Positions 56,607-64,000 of a stretch of 64,000 bases of DNA are shown here, one piece after another. This stretch comes from Oxalobacteraceae bacterium (GTDB lineage: Bacteria; Pseudomonadota; Gammaproteobacteria; Burkholderiales; Burkholderiaceae_D). Under the pieces are notes generated by a model that saw only the letters and a program-made list of their open reading frames with translations, did no database searches and had not been told where the DNA came from. Numbering within the stretch: position 1 is the stretch's first letter; each line of letters opens with the position of its first letter. The translations under genes were made by a program, and so were the position numbers. Location of the stretch: contig JANXTY010000028.1 of NCBI GenBank assembly GCA_025352145.1, positions 1-64,000 on the forward strand, written 5' to 3'.

Positions 56607-59006
56607 TTACCCAACCAGCAGTTTGACTGATTTGAGATCCACGCTATTAGCCCCTGCGTGAATGGTAAATGAGCCAGGCTCAACGACGCGTTTCATATCC
56701 ATATTGTAAAACCACAAATCCGATGGTTTGATGTCGAAAGACAGGGTGCGTTTTTCACCAGGATGTAAAGTGACGCGCTTGAATGCTTTAAGTTCTAGTA
56801 CCGGGCGGGTTACTGAGCTGAAATCGTCGCGTATATAAATTTGTACTACTTCGTCGCCTGTGACAGCACCTGTATTGGTGACATCAACCTCCACCTTCGT
56901 ACTTTCATTTATACGGATATTTGTCTTTGATAAACGGGGCGCTGAAATCGAAAATGAGGTGTAGCTCAACCCATAGCCGAAGGGGAAAAGTGGCTTGGTT
57001 GAGCCGTCAAGATAACCCCGGCGTGCCGTTGGTTTGTGGTTGTAATAGATGGGTAGCTGCCCTACATTGCGTGCAATAGAAACCGGCAGTTTCCCCCCTG
57101 GATTGGCTCGTCCGAATAAGATGTCGGCAGCGGCAAAACCAGTTTCTTGCCCCATGTACCATCCTTCAATCAATGCATCTGCACGTTCTGCTAAAAGATT
57201 GACAGACAATGGACGCCCATTGAGTAAAAAAACGATCGTTGGTTTTCCCAGATCAAAAATCGCTTGGGCTAAATCGTTTTGTTGACCGAGCATATCCAAG
57301 CCCATGCGATCACCGAGGTGACTATCGGCCCACGCTTCGCGGCTGGTTTGTTCATTGTCACCCAGTACCATGATGATAGTGTCGGCAGATTTAGCTGCTT
57401 CAACGGCGTCTGCGATTAATTTTGCATTGACGGCAGGTGAGGTAAATGTCACCTTGTCCTGCCCCCAGATATGACTCTCTGTAATGCGTACACCCTCAGC
57501 GTAACTGAGCGAAAAACCTTGGGCTAGGCTCTCTGCTTTCAATCCTTCGTAAATTGAAACAACATGGCGGGGCACATCGGAATATCCACCGATAGGACAA
57601 TCTTTGGCGTGTGTTCCCAGTAACAATATTTTTCCTGTTTTCTGGGCATCTAATGGCAAAAGACTCTTCTCATTTTTAAGTAACACGACCGAGCGGGTCG
57701 CTGCCTCACGTGCCAATGCAAGGGCATCTGGTGTGGCCGTGAGCTGGTCAGCAATTTTTGCATCTACATATGGATTTTCGAATAAGCCAGCCAGAAATTT
57801 GAGTTCCAGCACACGACGCACAACCGTATTAATTTCGTTCTCTGAAACGCGCTTTGTTTTTACCAAATCGATCAAAGTGGGATAGGCCAGACCATCTGGC
57901 GTTTCAATATCAACCCCGGCCTTGAGTGCGCGCAAGGCAGCCTCAGTCGGGGTGGGGGCAAGTTGATGCCGCGTGACCAATTCTTTAATACCGAAATAAT
58001 CTGAAATGGTGACGCCTTTAAATCCCCATTCTTCACGGATGATCTTAGTGAGCAGCCAGCGATTAGCATGCGACGGCACGCCGCCGATTTCATTGTAGGA
58101 CGGCATAATTGCGCTGATATTAGTTTCGCGGACGAGTTTCTCAAATGGAGGAAAAAATTCTTCGCGTAGCGTGTGTTCGCTGATTTCTGCTGGACCGATA
58201 TTGGTACCATTTTCTGGTTGACCGTGACCGGTCATATGTTTGAGTGTGGCAAATACTTTATCTTTGGCCAGTTGTTTAGTGTTACCCATCAAGCCTATTA
58301 CGGCCGCCTTGCCCATCTCACCGCATAGATAAGGATCTTCGCCGTAGGTTTCTTCTATGCGTCCCCAACGCGGTTCACGCGCCACATCAACCACCGGAGC
58401 CAACGCAAAATTCGCCCCCCGTGCGCGCATTTCGCGTGCGGCAACACTAAAGATTTTTACCATCATGTCAGGATCGAAGGAAGAGGCAAGCCCAATTGCC
58501 TGCGGAAAGCAAGTCGCATCGCGTGCCACATAGCCGTGCAGCGCTTCTTCATGCATCAGTAATGGAATACCTAACCGGGTTTGTTCCACCGCCCATTTTT
58601 GCATCGCGTTGACATCGGTGGCAGTTTCAAACGCATTGCGGTTGGGCACGGCACCATGATCGCCAGCGCCATTGGTTGGACTGACACCTTGGCGATCTGA
58701 TGGCCGTGCGATCATACCCAGCCCATTCGGATAAATGAGTACAGCTTTTTGTGCTGAAAACTCCCCTTTTCCATCCTGGATAAGATTTTTTTTCTGCCAA
58801 GTACATTGCATTTGCATGATTTTCTCTTCGAGTGTCATGCGACCCAGAAGATCGTCCACGCGCGCGGAAATTGGTGCGGCAGGATCTTTGTAAATCGTCT
58901 TGGTTTTGCTCTGAGACGACGCGGCTAATAGGGAGGATGATGGGAAAACAGCCAGCCCGGCCAGGCTCGTCATTGAGGAAAGAAAATGCCTCCGTTTATT
59001 TCTCAT
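56607..59006 (-). CDS. Glycoside hydrolase family 3, Tat-exported (beta-xylosidase/beta-glucosidase type)
   Basis: 799 aa. A twin-arginine signal (KRRHFLSS, cleavage near LLAASS) directs a folded enzyme to the periplasm. GH3 N-terminal TIM barrel has LGIPLLMHEEALHG, PVVDVAREPRWGRIEETYGEDPYL, KHMTGHG and the nucleophile region GVTISDYFGIKEL with Asp. The (alpha/beta)6 domain (from about residue 430) and a C-terminal Fn3-like domain (DEVVQIYIRDDFSSVTRPV) complete the family layout. Substrate is uncertain; the GH43 and GPH neighbours suggest xylosides. Last gene of the four-gene run. Confidence 0.9.
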   Translation of the reverse strand: MRNKRRHFLSSMTSLAGLAVFPSSSLLAASSQSKTKTIYKDPAAPISARVDDLLGRMTLEEKIMQMQCTWQKKNLIQDGKGEFSAQKAVLIYPNGLGMIARPSDRQGVSPTNGAGDHGAVPNRNAFETATDVNAMQKWAVEQTRLGIPLLMHEEALHGYVARDATCFPQAIGLASSFDPDMMVKIFSVAAREMRARGANFALAPVVDVAREPRWGRIEETYGEDPYLCGEMGKAAVIGLMGNTKQLAKDKVFATLKHMTGHGQPENGTNIGPAEISEHTLREEFFPPFEKLVRETNISAIMPSYNEIGGVPSHANRWLLTKIIREEWGFKGVTISDYFGIKELVTRHQLAPTPTEAALRALKAGVDIETPDGLAYPTLIDLVKTKRVSENEINTVVRRVLELKFLAGLFENPYVDAKIADQLTATPDALALAREAATRSVVLLKNEKSLLPLDAQKTGKILLLGTHAKDCPIGGYSDVPRHVVSIYEGLKAESLAQGFSLSYAEGVRITESHIWGQDKVTFTSPAVNAKLIADAVEAAKSADTIIMVLGDNEQTSREAWADSHLGDRMGLDMLGQQNDLAQAIFDLGKPTIVFLLNGRPLSVNLLAERADALIEGWYMGQETGFAAADILFGRANPGGKLPVSIARNVGQLPIYYNHKPTARRGYLDGSTKPLFPFGYGLSYTSFSISAPRLSKTNIRINESTKVEVDVTNTGAVTGDEVVQIYIRDDFSSVTRPVLELKAFKRVTLHPGEKRTLSFDIKPSDLWFYNMDMKRVVEPGSFTIHAGANSVDLKSVKLLVG

Positions 59007-59170
59007 TTGATGCGTCTCCTATTGATCATTTTTATAAATTATTTTTGTAGCTGTGTTGTGCATGGAAGGTACGCATTACTACTATTTACTGCATTTTGCA
59101 TGTGCGCAGTACTGTCCGCAATTATGAAAATTACCAATGTGAATCATGATTGCGTAGCAGAATTGTTCCA

Positions 59171-60904
59171 TTACGGCATATCAGTTGGCCGGAAAAGCAT
59201 AGTCTCTTCCCGTGATTTGCAAACGTATAAGCCGATGATCGTTCCAGTGAATCCCGTTGCTTTACGCGTCGAGAGAAAGGTCGCGTCGATATTGCTCGCC
59301 AATTGACTGGTATGGCCTTTGACGGTGTAGTCAAAAGTCATGTTGCCGCCGTTCGTGTGTATTGTCAGGGCGATGAACTGGTCGGTAACCGGCGCACTGG
59401 CGACTAACACGTCTTGCGTGGCCTTGGCCCGTGTATAAAGTGCGACTACGGTTCGGCCACTGATTTTTGTCAAGCCATAGAAGAGATAGGATTCATCGCT
59501 TTGATAGGCGACCAGCCCAGCCCGGTCGCCGTCTTGTGTTGGGCGATAGCTTAAGTTGGTCGACACCGTTGCAATATGGTGTTGCTGACGGCGGCCGATG
59601 AAAGCGGGGGGTGTTTGCAGGTCGCCTAGTTGTCCACCGGCCGTGAGTACGAGCGTCCCTTTTTCCAAAGTATAAAAGGGCGTGGTCGGGGTGCGGATCC
59701 CAATCCACTCATCGGACAAATGGGTACCTGTAAATTCATCGACATAAGCAAAGTCGCCGCTAAACGGATGGACTGGCCGCGACTGTGCAGGCAGATTCGG
59801 TTTTGGGGCAGCAAACGGTATTGGCTTGCCGTTCTCAAGGAGTGATGGCCATCCCTCCTTCCAGGTGACAGGCAGCAAGAAGGTTTCTCGTCCGATGTTG
59901 TAATAGCCCTGATCATATGGCCGGGTCGCCAGGAAGGTCGCCCACCATTCACCATTTTGGGTCTCGACAAACTTGGCATGCCCGGCGGATGTCACCGCAT
60001 TCGGCCGGTTGGTTGCCAGATTGCGCTGGCTGAGAATCGGATTATTCTCGAAGGGTTTGAAGGGGCCGCGCACGCTGGTCGACCGGAAAACAACTTCGGA
60101 ATGCTGGTCGCCGGTGCCGCCTTCTGCTGCGATCAAATAGTAGAAATTGCCGCGTTTGAACATGTGCGGGCCTTCGATCCAGATCGGTTTTTTGGCCAGA
60201 TCCACGCCGCCGTTGATGATAAGCGTACGCTCGCCAATCAGCGTCAAATTGTTGGCATCGAATTCCTGCACCCAGATTGCCCGATGTCCATCGTAGCGCG
60301 GAGTTTCAATGGGGTCGCCATTATTCACAATATAGGCTTTGCCCTCCTTATCCCAAAAAATCGACGGATCGATGCCACCAAATTTTAGCGGTTTGGGGTC
60401 CGACCACGGTCCGGCTGGATTCGAGGCGGTCATCACGAAATTACCAGCGCAACCGACACAGGTCGACACGATATAGAACAAGTCATCGTGGTAAGAAATA
60501 TCTGGCGCATAGATCCCGCGCGAGGAACTCAGGCCTTTGAAATTGAACTGGCTGGGCCGACTGATGGCATTGCCGATTTGTTCCCAATTTACCAGGTCCT
60601 TGGAATGGAATACTGGAATTCCTGGGAAATTGGTGAAAGACGAATTGACGAGGAAATAGTCGTCGCCAACTCGCGTGATGGAGGGGTCTGGATAATAGCC
60701 GGAAAGTATGGGATTACGGTATTCTGCAGGTCCCGGCTGTACGACTTCCTGCGACCGGCCTTCGTAGGTAAAGCGATCAAACCTTGCTTCGGCAGTTCTT
60801 TCGCTCGCCATGCGCTGACTGTTGCCGACATTGCTGATATTGCTGACACAGGCAGACAATGCCACGATAGCCAAAACGGTGATGATCTGGGGGGTGTATT
60901 TCAT
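59171..60904 (-). CDS. Glycoside hydrolase family 43 lipoprotein (beta-xylosidase/arabinofuranosidase type)
   Basis: 577 aa from ATG 60904; the frame is open 19 codons earlier inside the next gene. A lipobox LSAC (Cys19) indicates a lipoprotein. The five-bladed GH43 domain has the base Asp in GYYPDPSITRVG, the pKa-tuning Asp in GGIDPSIFW and the acid Glu in IWIEGPHMFKRG. A C-terminal beta-sandwich (from about residue 385) follows. It likely removes xylose or arabinose residues from oligosaccharides at the cell surface or periplasm. It starts 10 bp after the stop of the upstream GH43 gene. Confidence 0.9.
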   Translation of the reverse strand: MKYTPQIITVLAIVALSACVSNISNVGNSQRMASERTAEARFDRFTYEGRSQEVVQPGPAEYRNPILSGYYPDPSITRVGDDYFLVNSSFTNFPGIPVFHSKDLVNWEQIGNAISRPSQFNFKGLSSSRGIYAPDISYHDDLFYIVSTCVGCAGNFVMTASNPAGPWSDPKPLKFGGIDPSIFWDKEGKAYIVNNGDPIETPRYDGHRAIWVQEFDANNLTLIGERTLIINGGVDLAKKPIWIEGPHMFKRGNFYYLIAAEGGTGDQHSEVVFRSTSVRGPFKPFENNPILSQRNLATNRPNAVTSAGHAKFVETQNGEWWATFLATRPYDQGYYNIGRETFLLPVTWKEGWPSLLENGKPIPFAAPKPNLPAQSRPVHPFSGDFAYVDEFTGTHLSDEWIGIRTPTTPFYTLEKGTLVLTAGGQLGDLQTPPAFIGRRQQHHIATVSTNLSYRPTQDGDRAGLVAYQSDESYLFYGLTKISGRTVVALYTRAKATQDVLVASAPVTDQFIALTIHTNGGNMTFDYTVKGHTSQLASNIDATFLSTRKATGFTGTIIGLYVCKSREETMLFRPTDMP

Positions 60905-60914
60905 ATGTTTTTCA

Positions 60915-61928
60915 TCAGTCCTTGTAGGGTGAAATCGTGATGATTTTTCCGGCATGGTCATAGTGCAGTTCCGTGACCTTGACGGAACGCAGGTGCGTGA
61001 TGCCCTTTGACAGACTGCTGTCGTGGTAGAAGAGATACGATCGCCCTTCGAATTCGCAGATCGAATGGTGCGTGGTCCATCCGATCACCGGGGTCATGAT
61101 CGGTCCCTGATAGGTGAAGGGACCATAGGGGCTATTTCCGATGGCGTAGCAGAGCAAATGGGTATCGCCAGTCGAGTACGAAAAATAATATTTTCCCTGA
61201 TACTTGTGCAGCCACGGTGCCTCGAAATAGCGTCGCTCGTGGTCGCCGGCGAGAAGCACATTGCCCTGTTCATCGAGGATGCTGATGGCTTGAGGCGTTT
61301 CGGCAAACTGCTTCATGTCGGGGGTCAGTCGTGCCACACGGGGCGGTAGTGCGGGTTGGTCCGGCGCGGGTTCGTCGAACGACGCGTCGTAGACGTTGTC
61401 GCGGTACTTCTGCAACTGCCCGCCCCAGATGCCGCCGAAGTACAGGTAGAAGTCGCCGTTATCCTCGAAGACTGCGGGGTCGATCGAATAACTTCCTTCG
61501 ATGGGTTCAGGGTCGGGCACAAATGGACCCGCCGGTCCGTCTCCCACGGCGACGCCGATCTGAAAAATTCCATCCGGCCGTTTGGCCGGAAAATACAGAT
61601 AGTATTTTCCGTCTTTGCAGGCGGCATCCGGTGCCCACATTTGCCTGGATGCCCACGGCACATCTGCCACCTGAAGCGCAACGCCGTGATCGACCGCAGG
61701 TCCGTCTGGACTATCGAGCGAGATCACATGGTAGTCCTCCATCGCAAAATGGTCGCCGTTATCATTAAACGCGATACCGGCGTCGATATCATGCGAAGGA
61801 TAGATATAAATTTTTCCTTCGAATACATGGGCGGAGGGGTCGGCAATATAGAGATGGGTAAGCAATGGCTGCGATATTGCGCGCTTTTGAATGATGCGCG
61901 CGCGTGGCTGGTTCAATTGGTCTGGCAT
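60915..61928 (-). CDS. Glycoside hydrolase family 43, cytoplasmic
   Basis: 337 aa with no signal peptide. Single five-bladed propeller domain with base Asp in LYIADPSAHVFEGK, Asp in YSIDPAVFED and acid Glu in RRYFEAPWLHKYQGK. Probably a xylosidase or arabinofuranosidase acting on imported oligosaccharides. The coding DNA is visibly more GC-rich than most of the window. Lies between the symporter gene (89 bp upstream) and the lipoprotein GH43. Confidence 0.9.
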   Translation of the reverse strand: MPDQLNQPRARIIQKRAISQPLLTHLYIADPSAHVFEGKIYIYPSHDIDAGIAFNDNGDHFAMEDYHVISLDSPDGPAVDHGVALQVADVPWASRQMWAPDAACKDGKYYLYFPAKRPDGIFQIGVAVGDGPAGPFVPDPEPIEGSYSIDPAVFEDNGDFYLYFGGIWGGQLQKYRDNVYDASFDEPAPDQPALPPRVARLTPDMKQFAETPQAISILDEQGNVLLAGDHERRYFEAPWLHKYQGKYYFSYSTGDTHLLCYAIGNSPYGPFTYQGPIMTPVIGWTTHHSICEFEGRSYLFYHDSSLSKGITHLRSVKVTELHYDHAGKIITISPYKD

Positions 61929-62017
61929 TCTTTGTAACCTTGATGGATGGTTAGAATCAACTAGCGGATCAGCTAGCCGCCCGCGCCAACGTAGCGCGAT
62001 CGATTGTGAGTGTGTGG

Positions 62018-63517
62018 TTAGCGATTAATCTGGAGAGCTCTGCGGGTACCCAGCTCGTGTTCAATCTTCAGTTCGGTCGTTTTCCTGATTTCATAGAAAG
62101 AGAGGCTGGCAACCCCGAGCAGGAACGGGATGGCGGCGTAGATACTGACGGACAGCCGGATGCCGTTGCCTACCGCCTGTGGTTGCGTGGTTAGCAGCGC
62201 GTCGTAACCGTAAGCGGAAAGGAGGGCCGCAACCAGTGCGCTGCCGATGCTGAGTCCGGCCTTCAGGCCAAATATCATGGCCGAAAACAGGAGTGCGGTA
62301 GCGCGACGGTTATTTTTCCACTCCGAATAGTCCGCGACGTCGGCGATCATTGCCCATAGCAGGGGAATCGTGATGCCATAAAAAAAGCCGTGCAGGATCT
62401 GGGAGATGAACACCAGCCCAATTGAGGAAGGCGCGTAGAAGTAAAACCCGAGCATGAACAGGGTAGATACCAGCAATGCCGCGCCAAACACGTCGCGCTT
62501 GCCAAATTTGTCAGCCAGCGGCTTGGAAAAGCCAATCCCGATAATCATGAAAAGAATGCCAGCTGCATTGAACAGGCTGAAACCCGAGGTGGCGGCATCT
62601 TCCGGCCAGTGAAATTTGGTCAGCCCGACGCTGGTGAGCAGGGCATTGAGGCTGTCGATAAAGCGAACGAAGCCAACCTCGTTGAGGAACGTTGCCAGAT
62701 GCGCTTCGCTCAGGTAATTTTTAAAGTAAAAGAGGGTCATGCCGCCCTTTAGCGCCAACGTGATAAACACGAGTATGGTCAACACCACCATCACGACCCA
62801 AGGCCGATTACCCAGTAAATCCTTGATGTCTTGCCGGACGCTCGACTTTTGTTCGACGGTGGGAACAATCCGCTCTTTGGTTGTGAAAAACGTGATGAGG
62901 AAAAAGACGGTGCCTACTGCAGAAAAAATGATCATTGTGTTCTGGAACCCCGTCACCTTGTCGCCGCCGCCAAGAATCAGGACCAGTGGCAGCAACAGCA
63001 CTTGGATAATGAATTGCGCTACCATTACGGCAACGAAACGATAGGACGATAAGCTGTTCCGGTCTGCCATGCTGCCTGTCAGTACGCCGCTCAGCGCCGA
63101 ATAAGGCAGGTTGTTCGCCGAGTAGATCAGCATGAGCAGGATGTAGGTCAGCGCCGCATAAATGATCTTCCCCTTGTCGCCCAGATCCGGTGTGCTAAAT
63201 GCCAGGATCGCGACCACGCCGAAAGGAACCGAAGTCCATAGTATCCACGGCCGGAATTTGCCCCAACGGGTATGGGTACGATCGGCAATTAAGCCCATCA
63301 ATGGGTTAAAACACGCACCCGTCAGGCCGCCAAGAAAAATGATGGTCGCCGCAGAGTTTGCCGAAATCCGGTAGACATCGGTGTAAAAAAACGCGATAAA
63401 AGTGAGCAGCGTCTGGAAGATCAGGTTGGCAGCAAGGTCGCCCAGGCTGTACCCAATTTTTTCGATCGCCGTGAGTTTGTCCACGGGGCTATGAATAGTG
63501 GTAGTCGTGATAGTCAT
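62018..63517 (-). CDS. GPH-family sugar:cation symporter (xyloside type)
   Basis: 499 aa with about 12 membrane helices. The GPH family start (EKIGYSLGDLAANLIFQTLLTFIAFFYTDVYRIS region) and the loops NPLMGLIADRTHTRWGKFRPWILW and ADVADYSEWKNNRRATALLFSAMIFGLKAG are characteristic (shown in parts); the second is the MFS-type loop after helix 8. GPH symporters import pentosides, glucuronides or disaccharides with H+ or Na+. Next to two GH43 genes it is best read as a xylo-oligosaccharide importer. First gene of the operon. Confidence 0.9.
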   Translation of the reverse strand: MTITTTTIHSPVDKLTAIEKIGYSLGDLAANLIFQTLLTFIAFFYTDVYRISANSAATIIFLGGLTGACFNPLMGLIADRTHTRWGKFRPWILWTSVPFGVVAILAFSTPDLGDKGKIIYAALTYILLMLIYSANNLPYSALSGVLTGSMADRNSLSSYRFVAVMVAQFIIQVLLLPLVLILGGGDKVTGFQNTMIIFSAVGTVFFLITFFTTKERIVPTVEQKSSVRQDIKDLLGNRPWVVMVVLTILVFITLALKGGMTLFYFKNYLSEAHLATFLNEVGFVRFIDSLNALLTSVGLTKFHWPEDAATSGFSLFNAAGILFMIIGIGFSKPLADKFGKRDVFGAALLVSTLFMLGFYFYAPSSIGLVFISQILHGFFYGITIPLLWAMIADVADYSEWKNNRRATALLFSAMIFGLKAGLSIGSALVAALLSAYGYDALLTTQPQAVGNGIRLSVSIYAAIPFLLGVASLSFYEIRKTTELKIEHELGTRRALQINR

Positions 63518-63554
63518 TTGGTCCCGATATGGTCGTTATCAAAAGGATCGGTCT

Positions 63555-63568
63555 CCGTGCACGCACGG
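63555..63568. promoter_or_regulatory. Inverted repeat upstream of symporter gene
   Basis: CCGTGC-AC-GCACGG, 6-bp perfect arms with a 2-nt centre, 38 bp before the symporter start. It may be an operator or a stem in the mRNA leader. Confidence 0.35.
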
Positions 63569-63591
63569 TCTTTAATGCAATTAGGATCAGG

Positions 63592-63608
63592 GACACCAGT
63601 CCGGTGTC
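63592..63608. promoter_or_regulatory. Inverted repeat GACACC/GGTGTC
   Basis: GACACC-AGTCC-GGTGTC, 6-bp perfect arms with a 5-nt centre, 75 bp before the symporter start. Size and symmetry fit a dimeric repressor or activator site. Inferred only. Confidence 0.4.
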
Positions 63609-63753
63609 AGATACTGCATAGTGTTTAATGCGTCGTGGTTTCCTGGTGGCGCGTTCCAGACTGTCCTACGACTGTTCGCCAAACTTACTTCCCCCTTTTT
63701 TCTGTCGCCGACAGCCGACTTATGTTGGTAATTAACATTAATTTACAATACAA

Positions 63754-63768
63754 TGAATAGCGCTAACA
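63754..63768. promoter_or_regulatory. Candidate LacI-family operator
   Basis: TGAATAGCGCTAACA contains the palindrome TAGCGCTA and resembles operators of LacI-type pentose regulators (TGNTAGCGCTAACA-like sites reported for xylose genes in Xanthomonas). It lies in the AT-rich part of the divergent region, between the symporter gene and the end gene. Confidence 0.5.
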
Positions 63769-63916
63769 TTTTTATTGTGACCGATTTGAAACAGCGCGTC
63801 AACTGATCGCCGCCGCCAGGCTGCTAGATGGCGCTTGCAGGGAAAAGGGCGGCGGTGTTGGGTATCGCAAGGCGCGGCCTTGTTTTTGATTATCACTCAG
63901 ATTGAAATTGAAACCG

Positions 63917-64000
63917 ATGAAATCATTTTATATTGTTGTGTGCACGGTTCTCGTCATCCTCGGCATGCGACCAACTGACGCCCTTGCTCTTGGTCGCCAG
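63917..64000 (+). CDS. Exported protein, N-terminal fragment (runs off window)
   Basis: Only the first 28 codons are in the window, beginning with ATG 63917. The start MKSFYIVVCTVLVILGMRP is a hydrophobic signal peptide, probably cleaved after DALA. It is divergent from the symporter operon across a shared regulatory region, so it likely belongs to the same polysaccharide locus, for example as a secreted enzyme or outer-membrane protein. Nothing more can be said. Confidence 0.6.
   Translation, partial: MKSFYIVVCTVLVILGMRPTDALALGRQ

Larger units (their letters stand above)
63518..63916. other. Divergent control region of the glycoside locus
   Basis: 399 bp between the symporter gene and the divergent gene at the window end. 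It contains three inverted repeats (listed separately) and an AT-rich stretch at about 63721-63780, likely holding the promoters. No regulator gene is seen in the window. Confidence 0.5.

Noticed and set aside
1-64000. CRISPR arrays, prophage, toxin-antitoxin or defence islands
   Set aside because: No regular direct repeats with spacers, no phage structural genes, no recognised antitoxin-toxin pair or defence genes were found in any part of the window.

Overview
The window looks like chromosome of a betaproteobacterium of the order Burkholderiales, most likely Oxalobacteraceae-like with a fairly low GC core. This rests on gene order: rpmF-plsX-fabH-fabD-fabG-acpP-fabF, then rpoE-rseA-rseB-mucD, then lepA-lepB-DUF4845-rnc-era-recO-pdxJ-acpS, and the rpsP-rimM-trmD-rplS, Nudix, CbiB-like block are all arranged as in that group. 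I cannot name the genus from sequence alone.

Layout. 0-9.2 kb: tRNA-Asn with its terminator, an aromatic aminotransferase (minus), uvrB, an uracil-DNA-glycosylase-like protein with altered active-site motifs, two tandem EAL-HDOD signalling proteins, then an RsmI-like methyltransferase and a Maf-type pyrophosphatase (minus). 9.3-15.9 kb: DUF177/rpmF and the type II fatty acid synthesis cluster. 16-20.8 kb: a YgfX-like membrane protein, then the sigma-E envelope-stress operon, which has a good sigma-E-type promoter in front of rpoE, and a small glutaredoxin-like protein. 20.8-24.5 kb: an accessory islet, inserted between the glutaredoxin gene and lepA, with two damaged IS630-family elements, a small lipoprotein gene and unexplained inverted repeats. 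24.6-34.3 kb: translation, RNA processing, repair and lipid genes (lepA to pgsA). 34.9-39.7 kb: the rpsP ribosomal operon, a CoA-type Nudix hydrolase, a CbiB-like membrane protein and DUF3579. 39.8-42.7 kb: pyrD and the two N-degron aminoacyl-transferase genes (bpt, aat), all minus. 42.8-54.8 kb: a flagellar basal body, motor switch and export cluster (fliF to fliR on minus, fliE divergent). 55-56.4 kb: rarA. 56.6-64 kb: a xylan or arabinoxylan oligosaccharide utilisation locus: GPH-type symporter, cytoplasmic GH43, lipoprotein GH43 and a Tat-exported GH3, with a divergent secreted protein that runs off the window end.

How parts work together. PlsX, FabH, FabD, FabG, AcpP and FabF make acyl chains for phospholipid. 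PlsX feeds acyl-phosphate to glycerolipid synthesis, AcpS adds the phosphopantetheine arm to AcpP, and PgsA makes phosphatidylglycerol phosphate. RpoE is held by RseA/RseB and drives MucD and envelope repair. The Fli proteins build the MS ring, C ring and export gate. In the 3' locus, periplasmic GH3 and GH43 enzymes should trim xylo-oligosaccharides, the symporter should import products, and the cytoplasmic GH43 should finish them.

No single clearly new biological system stands out. The observations most worth checking are the islet at 20.8-24.5 kb with its hybrid IS, the lepA leader hairpin, the Ung-like protein lacking the catalytic Asp/His motif, the unequal decay of the tandem EAL-HDOD pair, and the palindromes controlling the xyloside locus.
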